From Pelobates cultripes (taxonomy: Eukaryota; Chordata; Amphibia; Anura; Pelobatidae), in assembly GCA_933207985.1 (NCBI GenBank), contig OW240913.1, positions 330,703,569-330,767,568 on the forward strand: a DNA stretch of 64,000 nucleotides, in the 5' to 3' direction. The first letter of the stretch is position 1; every line of letters begins with the position of its first letter. A program made the translations under genes and the position numbers. The notes beneath the pieces were generated by a model. That model searched no databases. It saw nothing but the letters and a program-made list of their open reading frames with translations, and was not told the DNA's origin. Positions 11,698-25,400 of this stretch are shown piece by piece.

Positions 11698-14600
11698 CAT
11701 ACATATACACATATACATACACATACATACACACACACAAAAAAAAAATTGTAATTCAGCAAGCAAACTATGACTAGATATGCATAATAATGCATTTGTA
11801 TGCACTTCTAGGGACACTTGGAAAAATCAAATCTAAAAGGATTGGATTAAAAAAAAAATAAGGAAATCAAGACTGTATGGTTTTAGAAAGATAAACACCA
11901 TTGATTGATTTCCCATTGAGATGAACAAATTCCAGTGTTTGTTTGAACATGTCATCATCTACACGCTCACTTGCTACAGGTCAGGTGTGATGGGATCCTA
12001 AAAGACATTGCAGAATCCCTAAGAGTCAGGTTGCTGGCTTCTACATATTGTATCAGCTTTTATGTACTCTGAAAGTTCCCCTTTTTTCTGAAAAATTTAA
12101 CATTTCTACAGCTGCCTATTACAATTCTGAATGCCAGGATCTTACATATGACAAAAACCTATTTAATTACTTGAACATTATTCTTTGCTTGCTGTATAAT
12201 CTACATAATTTTCCTTTGTCTTTTCAGACTTCGCTTAGAATAAAATACCAGCAGAAAGCATGAAATGCATTATTTAAACCTGTTGAATGATTTAGAAATA
12301 TTTCATATACCATACAGCACATTTTATGCTCTACTGGTGAACCGCACACTGCATAGGCTGTGTAGTGAATAAAATACAAATAATGGGTAATTACAAAAGC
12401 AAAATGCTTCATAAATCTACTGCAACAGTGTTTACAATATCTGCTCTGCCTTGTTCCTTTAGATCAAGAAACACTATGTAAACATTGCAAACCTAGCACT
12501 CTTTGTGACAAATCACGATAATCCTAAACAAGGAGTCTTCATTATTTTAAATATATGAATAGGGTTTTCTTTTCTACTCTAATGCATTTCTGAATAATGT
12601 GGTTCATGAATAAGTAAGCGTACACACAAATGCTCTAATGACCCTGCATGTTTTTTCAGACTATTCCAGTGCTGAGTGTTTTGCAAGAATAGCAGTATAG
12701 TTACCATCTGTGCTTTGCTGCACCCTTCTGTTACATTAGGGAAGTTCTGGAGGTTCTCAAGGTCATCACTGGGTGTTGAGAGGATTGATGGAGACTGTTT
12801 TTGGCCAGCAAGACGTGGGCTTTTCCTTCTAGGAAGAGCCGTTCTACTGAGAACATAAGGACTTCGTTTTCCTGATGGGATATCAGCAAATCCTATTTAA
12901 AAAATACATAAGGCAGAAAGTTGACAAGAGACCCTGGGTAGTGACAAGTTAACAGCGTCAATCTGACGGTTTATGTTGGCCAATCGGTGGATACTTCAGT
13001 TGTATGTATGCTGTGGAGTTGGTTTTTACTCAACCAGCATCATAAAAAAACACAGAACACAATAACAGGAGTAGCCAAGATTCATCATTACTTTAACAAA
13101 TGAAATACAATATATTTTTAAATCTCAAAATTAGATTCTGCATTTTTGTTTTAGAGATAGTCTGGAAAGCTTTGGGTTTTATCTATGCAATGTTAATGAC
13201 CAAACCAATACATTTTGGGGTCGATGATTCCCTCACTCCTAGTAAATGCTGTGTATAAAATATAATGCTGAGACGGAACACCTTTCTTGCTAGAGATACT
13301 TTTGTTTTGTAATCTGATTATTATTTCCAGGTAACCTGCATTAAATGAAAACAATCCTTGCAGGGATTGTATACTAACATTAAATGTGGTTTACTGAAAA
13401 ATGCAAAATAACCAAGTAGGAAATATTGCCAAGTATTTTTCCAACCAAAATTAGAATGACCAAAATTTAGCAAATGTGCCGATTTACTAGTAGTAAATTC
13501 CATTTTAGTGTATCTTGCGTCATGTAGGGAAGTGCTTTAATTACTAGAGGGGGTACCTTTATCAAAAGGTCTATGTCATTTACAAGATACTGGAACAGTA
13601 CAACAAAAAAAACAACTTTCCACTAAAGTAAGGTCCTCACTAGATATATCGCTCTGGATATTTAGGTTGTATAAAAAAATCTTTACCAAATAACATTTGA
13701 AATATACACAATGTACATAAGCAGGACCTTTTATAAAAACACACATGCAAACATAATATAGAAGAGGATATAAGACTGCAAAAGTTATCTGAAACAATTT
13801 GTATATAGAAAATAAATCAAACTGTACCCTTTTTAATAACCTCTGGAAGTCCATCTGGCTCAAAGCATGCATCGTCAGTTGACTGTGGTGTAGAAACCGT
13901 ACTGCTTGCACTGTTCTTAATCCGTTTAGTATAGCGTGGAGTTGTAGGCGTTGTGTATTTCTGCCTTTCGCCATCCTCTGCACACTCTTGAGCTCTTTGT
14001 CTTTTAGTGGATTTCTTTGCGGTGCCCTGCGTAGACCTTCTGTCCTTTCCGCCTTTGCCATTACACTTCTTCACAAGGCTGTGTACTTTCTGGGGTGAAG
14101 AATGGACTTCTTTGCTGGCTTCAAGCTGTTGCAGCCTTGATGTTAACAAATCCACTTGTTTTCTCAGTGTTTCATTGGCATTCTCCAGAGTATGGGCTTC
14201 AATAATTAGAGTACAATATTTTTCAACGCTCTCGTCCGCCTCCGCAGTCTTTTCTTCCAAAGATTGTTTTAATTCCTCTAGCTCTGACAATAAGTCATTG
14301 GAACTAGAGTCCATTTCTGCACCTATATAAAAAGGCAAGACATTACATAATTGGAAATATCTTGTCTTAAAGCATGTATCGGTTTCAAACAAAGTCAAAG
14401 ATGTAGTTGCTCATTCAATAATTGTCTAACTAATCCAGAGAAGACAGTAATTCATGTGTTGCGGACTGTTGTGATAATGTGACAGAAACAGGAAATATTG
14501 TAAAGGTGCAGAGTGAACTACAGCTACACCACCACCAGTGTTCCAATTCGTTAAACAAAAATTCCAAGCACCATAACCACTACAACTCACTGTGAGGATT

Positions 14601-17600
14601 ACCCTGACACCTCCCATGGAAGTTAGTCAAACTGTTTTTGAACACATGACTTCTTACCAGTGATCTGCCACTCCCAACCACTACTGTTGATGGAGAGCTG
14701 GCATCTCCTAACCAGGATCTTCTTTTCTCTCCTGAGCTAAGAGTGTCAGCGGATTGATCTCAACCAATGAGCTATGCCCCACAAAACTGGGCTTTCTTAA
14801 AAAAAGAGAGCTTCTGGCTCGCCATCTGCAGTTCTGGCGACAGGGAGCAGCCCCAGGATAGTCAAGCTATTTTAACACTATTCACTATTCCATGTGTGGC
14901 AAAGCAGTGACCGAACAACCGAGTTTTAATCACAAACCTGTCAAAATGATGTTTTATTGTAAACCTTTTTTCAGACTCACTGCTCCAGTTCATTACATGA
15001 AAATGTGCTGTTATTTCACTCGCCTTAAGTATATGTCAAAATACTCTAACAGCATTTAAAAAAAAAAAAAAGATTCAAACATAAAAAGTGCAAATAGGTC
15101 AATTTAAACAACAAAAAGTATTTTAGTTAAAGACAGTCTAAACTCCCAAATTGCTTAATCTTAGTGAAGTGATTTAGGGGCATAGATTTTGCCCTTGCTG
15201 CTGTGATGTTGTAAACTTCACATTTGTGCCAATTTACAGAAATGGCGCCGTTTACATTTTGAATTCTCTACATTTACTAGTGGCTGTAGGACACGGTGGG
15301 GGCATATTTATGATTCTCTACAGTGGTATGTGTCAGGAACCATAGGGCTACAGATTACTGTTACGAAGGTTTAACCTGCTAAAATCAAGCATGTCCAACC
15401 TTATCCCTCCAGGTGTTGCTGAAATGTATTTTCTCAAATTATCTCCCAACTGTTAAAATTGTAGTTAAAGCCCAGCTGCATACCACATGTGGATCATGCC
15501 TACAACAATTACATCGGCAAGAACTAATCACAAAGGGTCAATATAAATAAAATGTAGGTATTCATTTAACAAGGAAAAAAGCGACATTCCCACTAATATT
15601 TTTGTTAAATAATGTTTTCATTACTTGCATTAAACTATTCCGGTATTTTACAAAATATATCAAACAATCATTCTGTGAAACTTGAATTTTTCTTGGTAAA
15701 AAATAACTGTAAAATATATATTGAATGTCTACATTACAACATGAAGGATTTTATTTATCCTTTAAGAGAACAGTTTGTGCCTTCCAGTAAGCATGGTACA
15801 AATTAATGGATGTAAAAGATTTATTGTTCTTGCTTACAACAGAAAAAATAAAGTAACTACGCTAGTATGAAAAATAACGTCTGCATTAAAGTCACAATAT
15901 TGTATTGCAATCTGATCTAAAAGTAGTGTTTTAACAAAATAGGAAAGTCTCAAATGGACCACATCAACAAATTATAAATATATAGCAAAGCAAATGTCTT
16001 TTCACTTTCTACACAACCAAATAGTGGACTAAAAGTTAGCTATAGGCAATGTTTTGTTGTTTATTTTTATTTTAAATCATTTTTGTTTAAGTCACATACT
16101 TAAACAATTAAGTGTACATACTCCACATTCCGCCCTTCCTTCTACCATGGCAGACCAATGCATTTCCCTCTGCTGCTCTCGTTAAATGGACACTCTAGTC
16201 ACCAAAACAACTTTAGCACAATTAAGCCGTTTTTTTGTATAGAATTAGATCATGCCTATGAAGTTTCACTGACATTTAGACGTTAATTCACTTTTATTTA
16301 TGATTATGCAGCCCTGCATGAAAACAAAATGGTTTCATTTTCAATCAGATGTAACTTACTTTAAAAGTTTTTATCTCCTGCTCTGAAATTTGAATTTAAG
16401 AACATACAGGAGGCTCATGCAGGGTCTAGCAAGCTATTAAAAGAGCAAAAGATAAAGCATTCTAAATAAAACAAACATTTGCAAAAAAAGGAAGTGTAAA
16501 CATTAGATGACTCTTTACGGGAAGTGTTTACAAAGGCTGTGTAAGTCACAGGCAGGGAGGTGTGGCTAGGGCTGCATAAACAACGTGATTTAACTCCTAG
16601 ATGGCAGAGAATTGAGCAGCGAGGCTGTAGGGGTATGATCTGTACACCAAAATGGCTTTATTAAACCAACGTTGTTTTGGTTACTAGAGTGTCCCTTACC
16701 TTGTCCACTCTGGCCCCATGAAAAATGCTAAAATTGGCATAAACAACTAGGCAAAAAATTATTTATACCAACCAACTGAAATATTTTTAAGGAAGCCATA
16801 ACCTTCCCGCAATGTGCTTTTGTGCATATGCATAGATAACGTACTTTTTTGTTTTTCTTGTAAGCTTTTCAAATCCATTTCTTGTTGTCTGATCTGTTCT
16901 TCCAGCTGTCCCTTTTCCTGTTCCAACTGTTTGCACGATTTCATCCACTGGTCAAGATTACTGCAGGTAATGGCATTTTCCTTTTTCATTGCGGTAACAT
17001 CGGCCTAAATACATTGACAAAAACATATTCCAAATTAGGATTACAGCCAGCTGTATATATTATATACAGATATTCGTTTCCACAGTGGATTTACTCCACT
17101 TTTCCCTTAATTCGTTAAAATAGTAGATAATAAAAATAAAATTACTCTGAATATCTAGCATGGAATTTCCAGGCACCAATCTTCCTCCTAGAAGTTTAAA
17201 GAAGTTGTTTCACGGACACAGAGATCTCGGACTATTTAACTCAAATGAGGTAGAAGGATGAGGTTGAAAGAGAGTAGAATGTGTCACCAGAACATTTAGC
17301 AGTTTCTAAGTGCCTAGTGGCTGTGAGTTGCTGAGGAATTTCTCAGTATTTGAGTTCTTGTGAATAGGCAGACAGTGTCTTTATCCAGTATTCTTGTCTA
17401 GACTATTCCTGTTAATGCAGAGGTAATATTCCTTACTTTTCAAAGGTAGAAAAGAGGTAAACTTTGGATAGGACCACCCTGGAGACGGCCATGCTTCCTA
17501 GATTACATCACAGGAGGCGAAAGGTGAGCAGCGCAAACAAAGCCTTAGTGCAGGAAAAAGAGAAGTAAAAGTTAAAGGGTCACTATAGTCACCCAGACCA

Positions 17601-19411
17601 CATCAGCTCAATGAAGTGGTCTGAGTGCCAGGTCACTCAGGTCTTAACCCTTCAGATGCAGTTTCAGAGATGTTTACATTTGGGGTTAAGCCAGCCTCTA
17701 GTGGCTGTCTTCCGAACAGCCAATAGAGGCGTATCTGCCACGCTGGAGGCATATTATGCCTCCATCGCGCAGAGCTTCCATAGGAAAGCATTGAGAGCTG
17801 GCGGGGGCGGAGAGGTCACCAGCGCCAAGGGAGCCCGGCGCTGGAATAAGGTAAGCTGCTGAGGGGGATGGGGAGGAAGGGGGGAAGCAGACACACCTTT
17901 AACTCGTTTGTTTGTATTTCTAACACTTTAGTAATCCTTTACTTTGTAAAGAAAAACAAATAGGCAGGAGGTACACAGCTCTATGCACCTGCTCATTAGT
18001 GTGTGTGTGGTCATAATTTCACAATGAAAGACAGTGGGAGGGGTGCCTTTTTGTTGTTATCACTGAGAGACGTCAGCCACCTTTGGAACTGATTGGGATG
18101 TCCAAGCAGGCCGTTCAGAACCTTTAGATTTACCATAAAAGAGCATTTATCTAAATGTTACACATCAGTAAATTTTTGAATGCCGTTAATAAACTTTGTA
18201 TTATAAATAGTGGTACAATGCACATCATGGGGGTACCTTTAAAATGGCTCCTTACAATAAATATAGTTTAGTCATAATACATATATTTTAAATAGTTTTA
18301 AAAAAAATAAAGAGGTTTATTAAGTATAGTAAAGTGTAGCCTTTTGGAAAGTGACAGGTGCTCTTTAATTCTAAAGCTGCTTAGGGTACAGCACCTCAGA
18401 CTGGCAGCAGAAAACACATTAAAGCTCTGATTAATGACAGAACCTTTGCATTATTCACGCAGGCTAAAAACCAGCAAAAGCATATGTAATGTACGAGCAG
18501 CTTTCTGCCAATTGGCCGGCAGATGGATAACGTTTTTTTTTTTTTGTTTTTTTTTAGAGAACAAAACTGTCTAAACGATCTCAATGTACTCACTCAGATA
18601 GCTAGTGAGTGATAAAGTTGGAGGATACAGGATATGAGTGCTAAATTACACAAAGGGGCTTGCATGCCTTTGATACTAAACCATAGGAAGAATTTATTTG
18701 TTTACCAGTTAATTTTAACCAACTGTGTTTACTTGGCACATTGAAAATAATACTACTGGACCTCAGAAGATGACAGAAGAAATAACGCTGAATGCCATTG
18801 TTTGGAACCCAGAAAGTTTATCAAGTTTATTTATGTATTTGTGAAGAGCGTTCCTCCAAAGCACCTGAGACAAAATGCTCATAACAAGACATCTTGAGAT
18901 GACACCCTAGGCATAAAGTATAAACACAAGCTCCACGATATTTTCAACGTTAAAGAAGAAGCCTTTTAAAATGCTGTTTTGGTGGTGCCACATCACATGA
19001 ACACACAACCCAAAGAATCAAACCAGCTCACATCTACATACCAGTGTTTGACTTGCTGCCAGGAAGCCAGAGGCAGTGAGTAGACTTACACTAAACAGCT
19101 GAGCAACTCTGCGAGAACCATTGTCTGTTCTCCTCTCAAACACTAATTTAGCTGTGAAGATTCACAACACAATATATGTCTCTATGGTTGAAATACAGAA
19201 TCAACCATTTGTATCCCTATCTATAACGGGACACCGGGGTAACCCCAAATGTAGATGAATTTATTTTCCACTCCATTTTCTATGTCCTCCCACTCCACCA
19301 TCTCTCAATGTTAACTATTTTTTCTTAACGTTTGTTTCCTTGTTCTTGTCAATATTTCTTTATTGTATTAGATGCAATTTAAGATTCCCACAAAATTATT
19401 TAGATGTATAT

Positions 19412-19461
<50 letters not shown>

Positions 19462-22400
19462 TATATATTTTTTTTTAAAACTATTTATTTTAATACAGGA
19501 TATGCAAAATTATTCACGGTAGGGTATTCCAAATAAGAAAGTGTGAGTATGTGTGGTTAGTCCAGGCCAACTCCTGTAACTTTGCAACCCCTACCAGTCA
19601 CATGTCCTTTATTTAGGGGCCTATTTAATCTTGCACTGCAGAGAGACCCAGGAGGAATAATTCCCTAGTAGTGTGTTAATCTCATAAAAGCAGGTATTAG
19701 GTTGTTAGGATAGGAGCTGTCAAGAATGGGGTACATTGGTGTTGTGGCAGACTTATGCAGTATATGATATATACTGTAATTAAACTATCCTTTATGTTTG
19801 ACTAAGTCAGGTGTTTAAAAAGAATACAATTTAAATTTTGTAAGCTTTGAAGTTGTGGCTTAGTGAGTGTGTATATATGATTTTTATATATATTTTTTCT
19901 TTTTTTTCATTCTAGAGAGCAGTAGTGGCATATTACGGGCATACGGTAGAGTGTTACAGCTGCACATGTGCCTGCCATATACATGTTCTATGTGAATAAG
20001 GGGCAGCATAATATGGAATAAATGCAATACAAAACAGTAGTAAGGCTTGATTCACAGGAGTGGTGCTACAATCACTGTGTGTATCACTCCAAACACAAAT
20101 AAAGTGCTAGATACAATAAAAATGGTGAGAGCACACAGTAAAATAAAATAAAGAGTTACCACAAACTGTACATATAGTAGTGGGATCTATAAATAAAATC
20201 TAAAGGAAAAAACAGAGTAATACAGTTAAAGAACGATGTTAGCACATCTATGGACCCACTCACATGGTTCTAAGCCACTCCACAAGCTGGCTCAGACTAA
20301 GGGCTCTAATACAGGAATATGGTGGCAACTTGATCAGGATTTGGATACCGCTCACAGGTTCTGCTCCTTAGGTTTAACCTCAAATACAATCCAGGATGCA
20401 GGATGTAGGTGAAAAACCACAAACCTTCTTTATTAAGAAACAAACAGTAAAACCATATTCCTTCTAACCAGACAGTGCATCAACACTTGACGTGATTTGG
20501 CTTGTTCGCCTTTCTCAAAAGTGGTTACGTTTGAGTATTCTCCATGGTCTCTCTCCTATTTGAAGTAATTTTTTGTGCCCTTTCTTAGGATGATTTCCGG
20601 GTTTGCGACATATACTTCCGCGCTCATCATATCTACTCGTCCGGCGCTCACGTCCTTACGTCCTGACGTCTTAGTCCATGTATCGGCTCTCGAGCCAATA
20701 CTTCTATTTCCCATCATATCCCCATTGTTCGAAACACTTATCATAAATGCTTCTGATATACTTATGATATGTCATAAGGGGCAGAACCCGTGAGCATCTA
20801 GCTCCTGATCAAGTTGCCACCATATTCCTGTATTTAGAGCCCTTAGCCTGAGCCAGCTTGTGGAGTGGCTCAGAACCATGTGAGTGGGTCCATAGATTTA
20901 CTAATACATACAGTTCTTTGTAGCTGTATTACCCAATGTTTTTTCCTTTATATTTTATTTATAGATCCCGCTACTATATGTACAGATTGTGGTAACTATT
21001 TTATTTTACTGTGTGCTCTCACTATTTTATTGTAATATAAATATAGCACAATGAACCTGCTGCGTTTGCGATTTTTCACCAGAAGCATGTTTTTAAATTT
21101 CAGAGCAATCATGTGCCCAGAGTTTGTCATATATGCCAAATAATGCATGGAAGAATACAGATAAACACAAGTGACAAACTACACACTTACCTTCAGTTGG
21201 TTTAACTCCAGATTTTGCTGCAAAGAATCGCTCAGGGACTGTTTCAGTTCTTCACGGTTTGCTTTTAAGTGGTCGATTTCATGTTTGTATGCATTAAGAT
21301 GTGCTTCAGCTACAGTCATTTTCTCTTTGTAACTCTGAATTTCACATGTGTACTAAAAATAAATAATAGAACACACAACATAAATACAAAATTTTGATAC
21401 AACATTTAAGGGACTCTATAGTCATCAAAAAATCTTTAGCTTAATGAAGCAGTTTTTTTGTTTATAAATCATTCTCCCGAAGTTTCACTGCTCAATTATC
21501 AGCTATTTAGGGGTTAAAATCGCCTTGTTTCTGTTTGTGCAGCCCTAGCCACACCACCCCTGGCTGTGACTGACATATCCTGCATGAAAACAAAATGCTT
21601 TCATTTTCAATCAGAAGTAACTTACTTACTTTTTAGTGTTTATCTCCTGCTCTGTAAATTGCACTTTAATTACATACAGGAGGCTCCTGCAGGGTCTAAC
21701 AAGCCATCAACAGACCAGCAGATAAGAAATTCTAAATTAAACAGAATTTGCAATAAAGGAAGTGTAAACATTAGAGGACTCTTTACAGGAAGTATTTAAG
21801 AAGGCTGTATAAGTCAAATGCAGGGAGGTGTGTCTAGTGCTGCATAAACAAAGTGATTTAACTCCTAAATGGCAGAGAATTGAGCAGTGAGACTACAGGG
21901 GCATGACCTATACAGCAAAACAGCTTCATTAAGCTAAAGTTGTTTTGGTGACTATAGTTTCCCTTTAACCCCTTAAGGACACGACATGTGTGACATGTCA
22001 TGATTCCCTTTTATTCCAGAAGTTTGGTCCTTAAGGGGTTAATTGACTTCTCACCTTCCGTTAATGCCCAGATAGGCATCTATGCCAAAAATGTTGCTGT
22101 TTGAGAGGTAAATAATGTGTAACTCACTAACTTGTCTTTTTTTTGCCGTTATGAAATATAACACTACATTCTTGTATCACATATACAAGCTGTTATAGGT
22201 AAAACTCTTAAAATAAATACATTTTTAAGCCCCATGTTTCACTCTTCCAAACAGTCTACCCTGTTTATAAGTGAATTTGGCTTATTTAACTCAACCTCCA
22301 GTCACAGATCCATTCATCAGATCCAAACTCCACCCATAAGCCATGTTGCCGCTGCTAGTTTATTCACACCATCACTGGTTACTGGCCAGAGATACTTTCA

Positions 22401-25400
22401 TCTGCAGCTCAGGGAGGAGATAGATACTTGCATGGAATGCACACTCCCAGTGTATGCATGATGTACACACTTGGGTGTATGTTATGTTGCAAAGAGAAAG
22501 TGAGACCCAAATCCAAAAGATCAAGCCCCTGCCACTGGAAAGAAATGTGGAAGTGACTTGCAAACCGTTGCAGAGACTTCCTTGCATCACAACCTGTGCA
22601 ATAAACATAGGATATTCTGGTGCTTTGAGTCCTATTACGGTCTATGTTAGAGAAAGTCTCTGATGTTCTTTTCTCCTGTTGATAATCACTAGCATCTTTT
22701 TTACTCTCCCTCCTGCATCTTAATTATTTAGGCTTTCTTTTTCTAGATCTTCCTTGCTTTTGGCAAACAACAATCATTTGGATTATTAAAAAGCCCAAAC
22801 TTGATGTAAACTTCCCAATCCACTTACTGTCCCCATTTTCATACTAGTCCTCACTTCCAAATGTCTTACACCAGACTAATGACATTTCGTTTTAACTATG
22901 GCTGTCAGCAATCACACTCTTATCATTAACTGCACTATACATGCTGGGAACTCACCGATTCCAGCATGTACTAGATTCCAGAATGTGTGAGAGTGATAGC
23001 AGTGTTGTCAGCATGTTCAGTTAAAGACAGATTTGTGAAGAAATTGTGTTGATTCATCAAAATTTAAAGGAACAGCCTCCATGATCCATATCTGGTGGAC
23101 ATGCCCGATAATCACACTCGTTTTCCTGGCACTATAGTGCTCTGAGGGTGCCCCCAACCTCACGGTCCCACTCCCGTGGCACTGAAAGGGGAGGAAGGGG
23201 TTAATCCCTTACCTCTTTTCCAGCGTCGGGCTCCCTCGGCGCTGGGACTCTCCTCCCTCTTCTTCCGCCATCGGAAGCCACTCTCCTATGGAGGCTGGCG
23301 TCTTCTCACTGTGAAAATCGCAGTGAGAAGCGCCTCTAGCAGCTGTCAATGAGACAGCCACTAGAGGCTGGATTAACCCATAGGTAAACATAGCAGTTTC
23401 TCTGCAACTGCTATGTTTACAGCAGAAAGGGTTCATCCTAAATGGATCAGGCACCCAGACCACTTCATTAAGCTGAAGTGGTCTGGGTGCCTATAGTGGT
23501 CCTTAAAGGGACACTCCAGGCACCCAGACCACTTCTGCCCATTGGAGTGGTCTGGGTGCCAACTCCCACTACTCTTAACCCTGCAAGTGGAATTATTGCA
23601 GTTTTTTATAAACTACAATAATTACCTTGCAGGGTTAACTCCACCTCTAGTGGCTGTGACAGCCACTAGAGGGCACTTCCTGCATCATAGCACAGAAAAT
23701 CTGTGACGACCTCCAGCATCGCTCAATTTCCCACAGGAAAGCATTGAAAAGCATTTCCAATGCTTTCCTATGGGGAGCTCTACTGCGCATGCGCATTAGG
23801 TCTCCCCAGCCGGTGGGTGGGATCAGTCTCATCCACCGGCCGACGTAATACAGAGGAGGAGGAGCGGCGGCAGCGGAAGAAGCAGCGGCTAGGGACATCG
23901 GCACTGCCTCTGGTAAGTTACTGAAGGGTTTTTCACCCCTTCAGCAACCGGGGATTGGGGGGTAGGAGGGAGAGGGGACCTGCAGTGCCAGGAAAACTAA
24001 TTGTTTTCCTGGCACTGGAGTTTCACTTTAATGAAAAAAATATAAATATATATATATTTTTTAAAGAGTTACTGTCTGATCATGTCTGCTTTTTGAAGTG
24101 GTCATGGTGGTAGGATTCTGGATATGCAATGTTGCTTGAAACACTGCACATACACAGATATTTTTAGTTGTGTGCTGAGAAGAAGTTTCACCTCCAGCAC
24201 ATGTGACAGTACTCTGTTCCAGGATTCCCAATGTCAATTCTGTGCATAATTTATGTTTGCCAACAGAAATAACTGCTCCCTCACTCTCCTCCCTCCTACC
24301 CACCCTTAATGAAGCCCTCCTTCCTCCCAATCCCCAGCATTATTACTACACACAATCCCTCCTCCTTTTCCACCCTTCCATCCCACTCACCCTTCCCATG
24401 TCAGTTCAGAGAGCGTGCATGTAGTATTAGTGTGTATAGAAGGAGCCTCAAGAAATTTTAAAAAAATCTCTAATATCTATATAATTAAAGTCTCTTAGCT
24501 GCTAAGCAATACCTTGTGCAAACCTTAAAACACATAGAAACATACAAAACAGTGAGATTGTAGTGTTTGCGCGTAAAAAAAAATATCCAAGAAACAAATA
24601 AACCAAAGTGCAAAGGTTTGCTTATAAAGTGTCAAATTACCCATGCATGTGCCTAGAACCGGTAAAATGGTCCAACCTATGAGAAGCCTTTCATTGGACT
24701 ATGCTGAGGCTCCAGCCTCTAGTTAGACTAGGGTGCGCCAAGTAGCCCTGGTGAGCTTTGCTTAGCGCTGGATTAAGGCAAGTTAAACTTTAGTTTAAAA
24801 TGCTCTATGAGCATTTTTCAAGGAGGGGAGCATATAAATTAATGACAATTAGGCATTAAATGTACAGAATATCGGCAAATGGCCCGAAAGGCGACAGATA
24901 ATATGTATCTGCTTTGGCTCTCAAAAATCTATATTGCCTAGTGGCATAAAACTTTGAATTGCAAGCCTGGTATTTAGGACACAATGTTGTCAAAGGGGTT
25001 GTCCTGTCAGACAGCAGCCTTTGAGCACAGGGACACTATTTGCTTCATAGACAAGTAAGAAAGCATGTTAGTGTTCCAGCTTTTTGCATTATTACAGAGG
25101 AAGGCACAAGTTGCTGTGTTGATCATTACAATCAAATATCACAACAGTGCATAACTTTATAATCCTCTGAATACCAACCTTATAACCATTTTTTATTATT
25201 CAATATTGCCAATGTATTCTGAATTTGGTAGTTTGCAAAGACAGCTAAGAAAAAAAGAATGTGATTAATTACCTGTTCCATCATTTCATTAAGCAAAGCT
25301 TGTTTCGAATCTGCTTGAAGGAGATGGTTCTCAAATTCTGAAATATCTTGCGCATTTTTCTTGGTCTGTGCATCTAATTCTTTTTGAAGGTTTGTAATAG

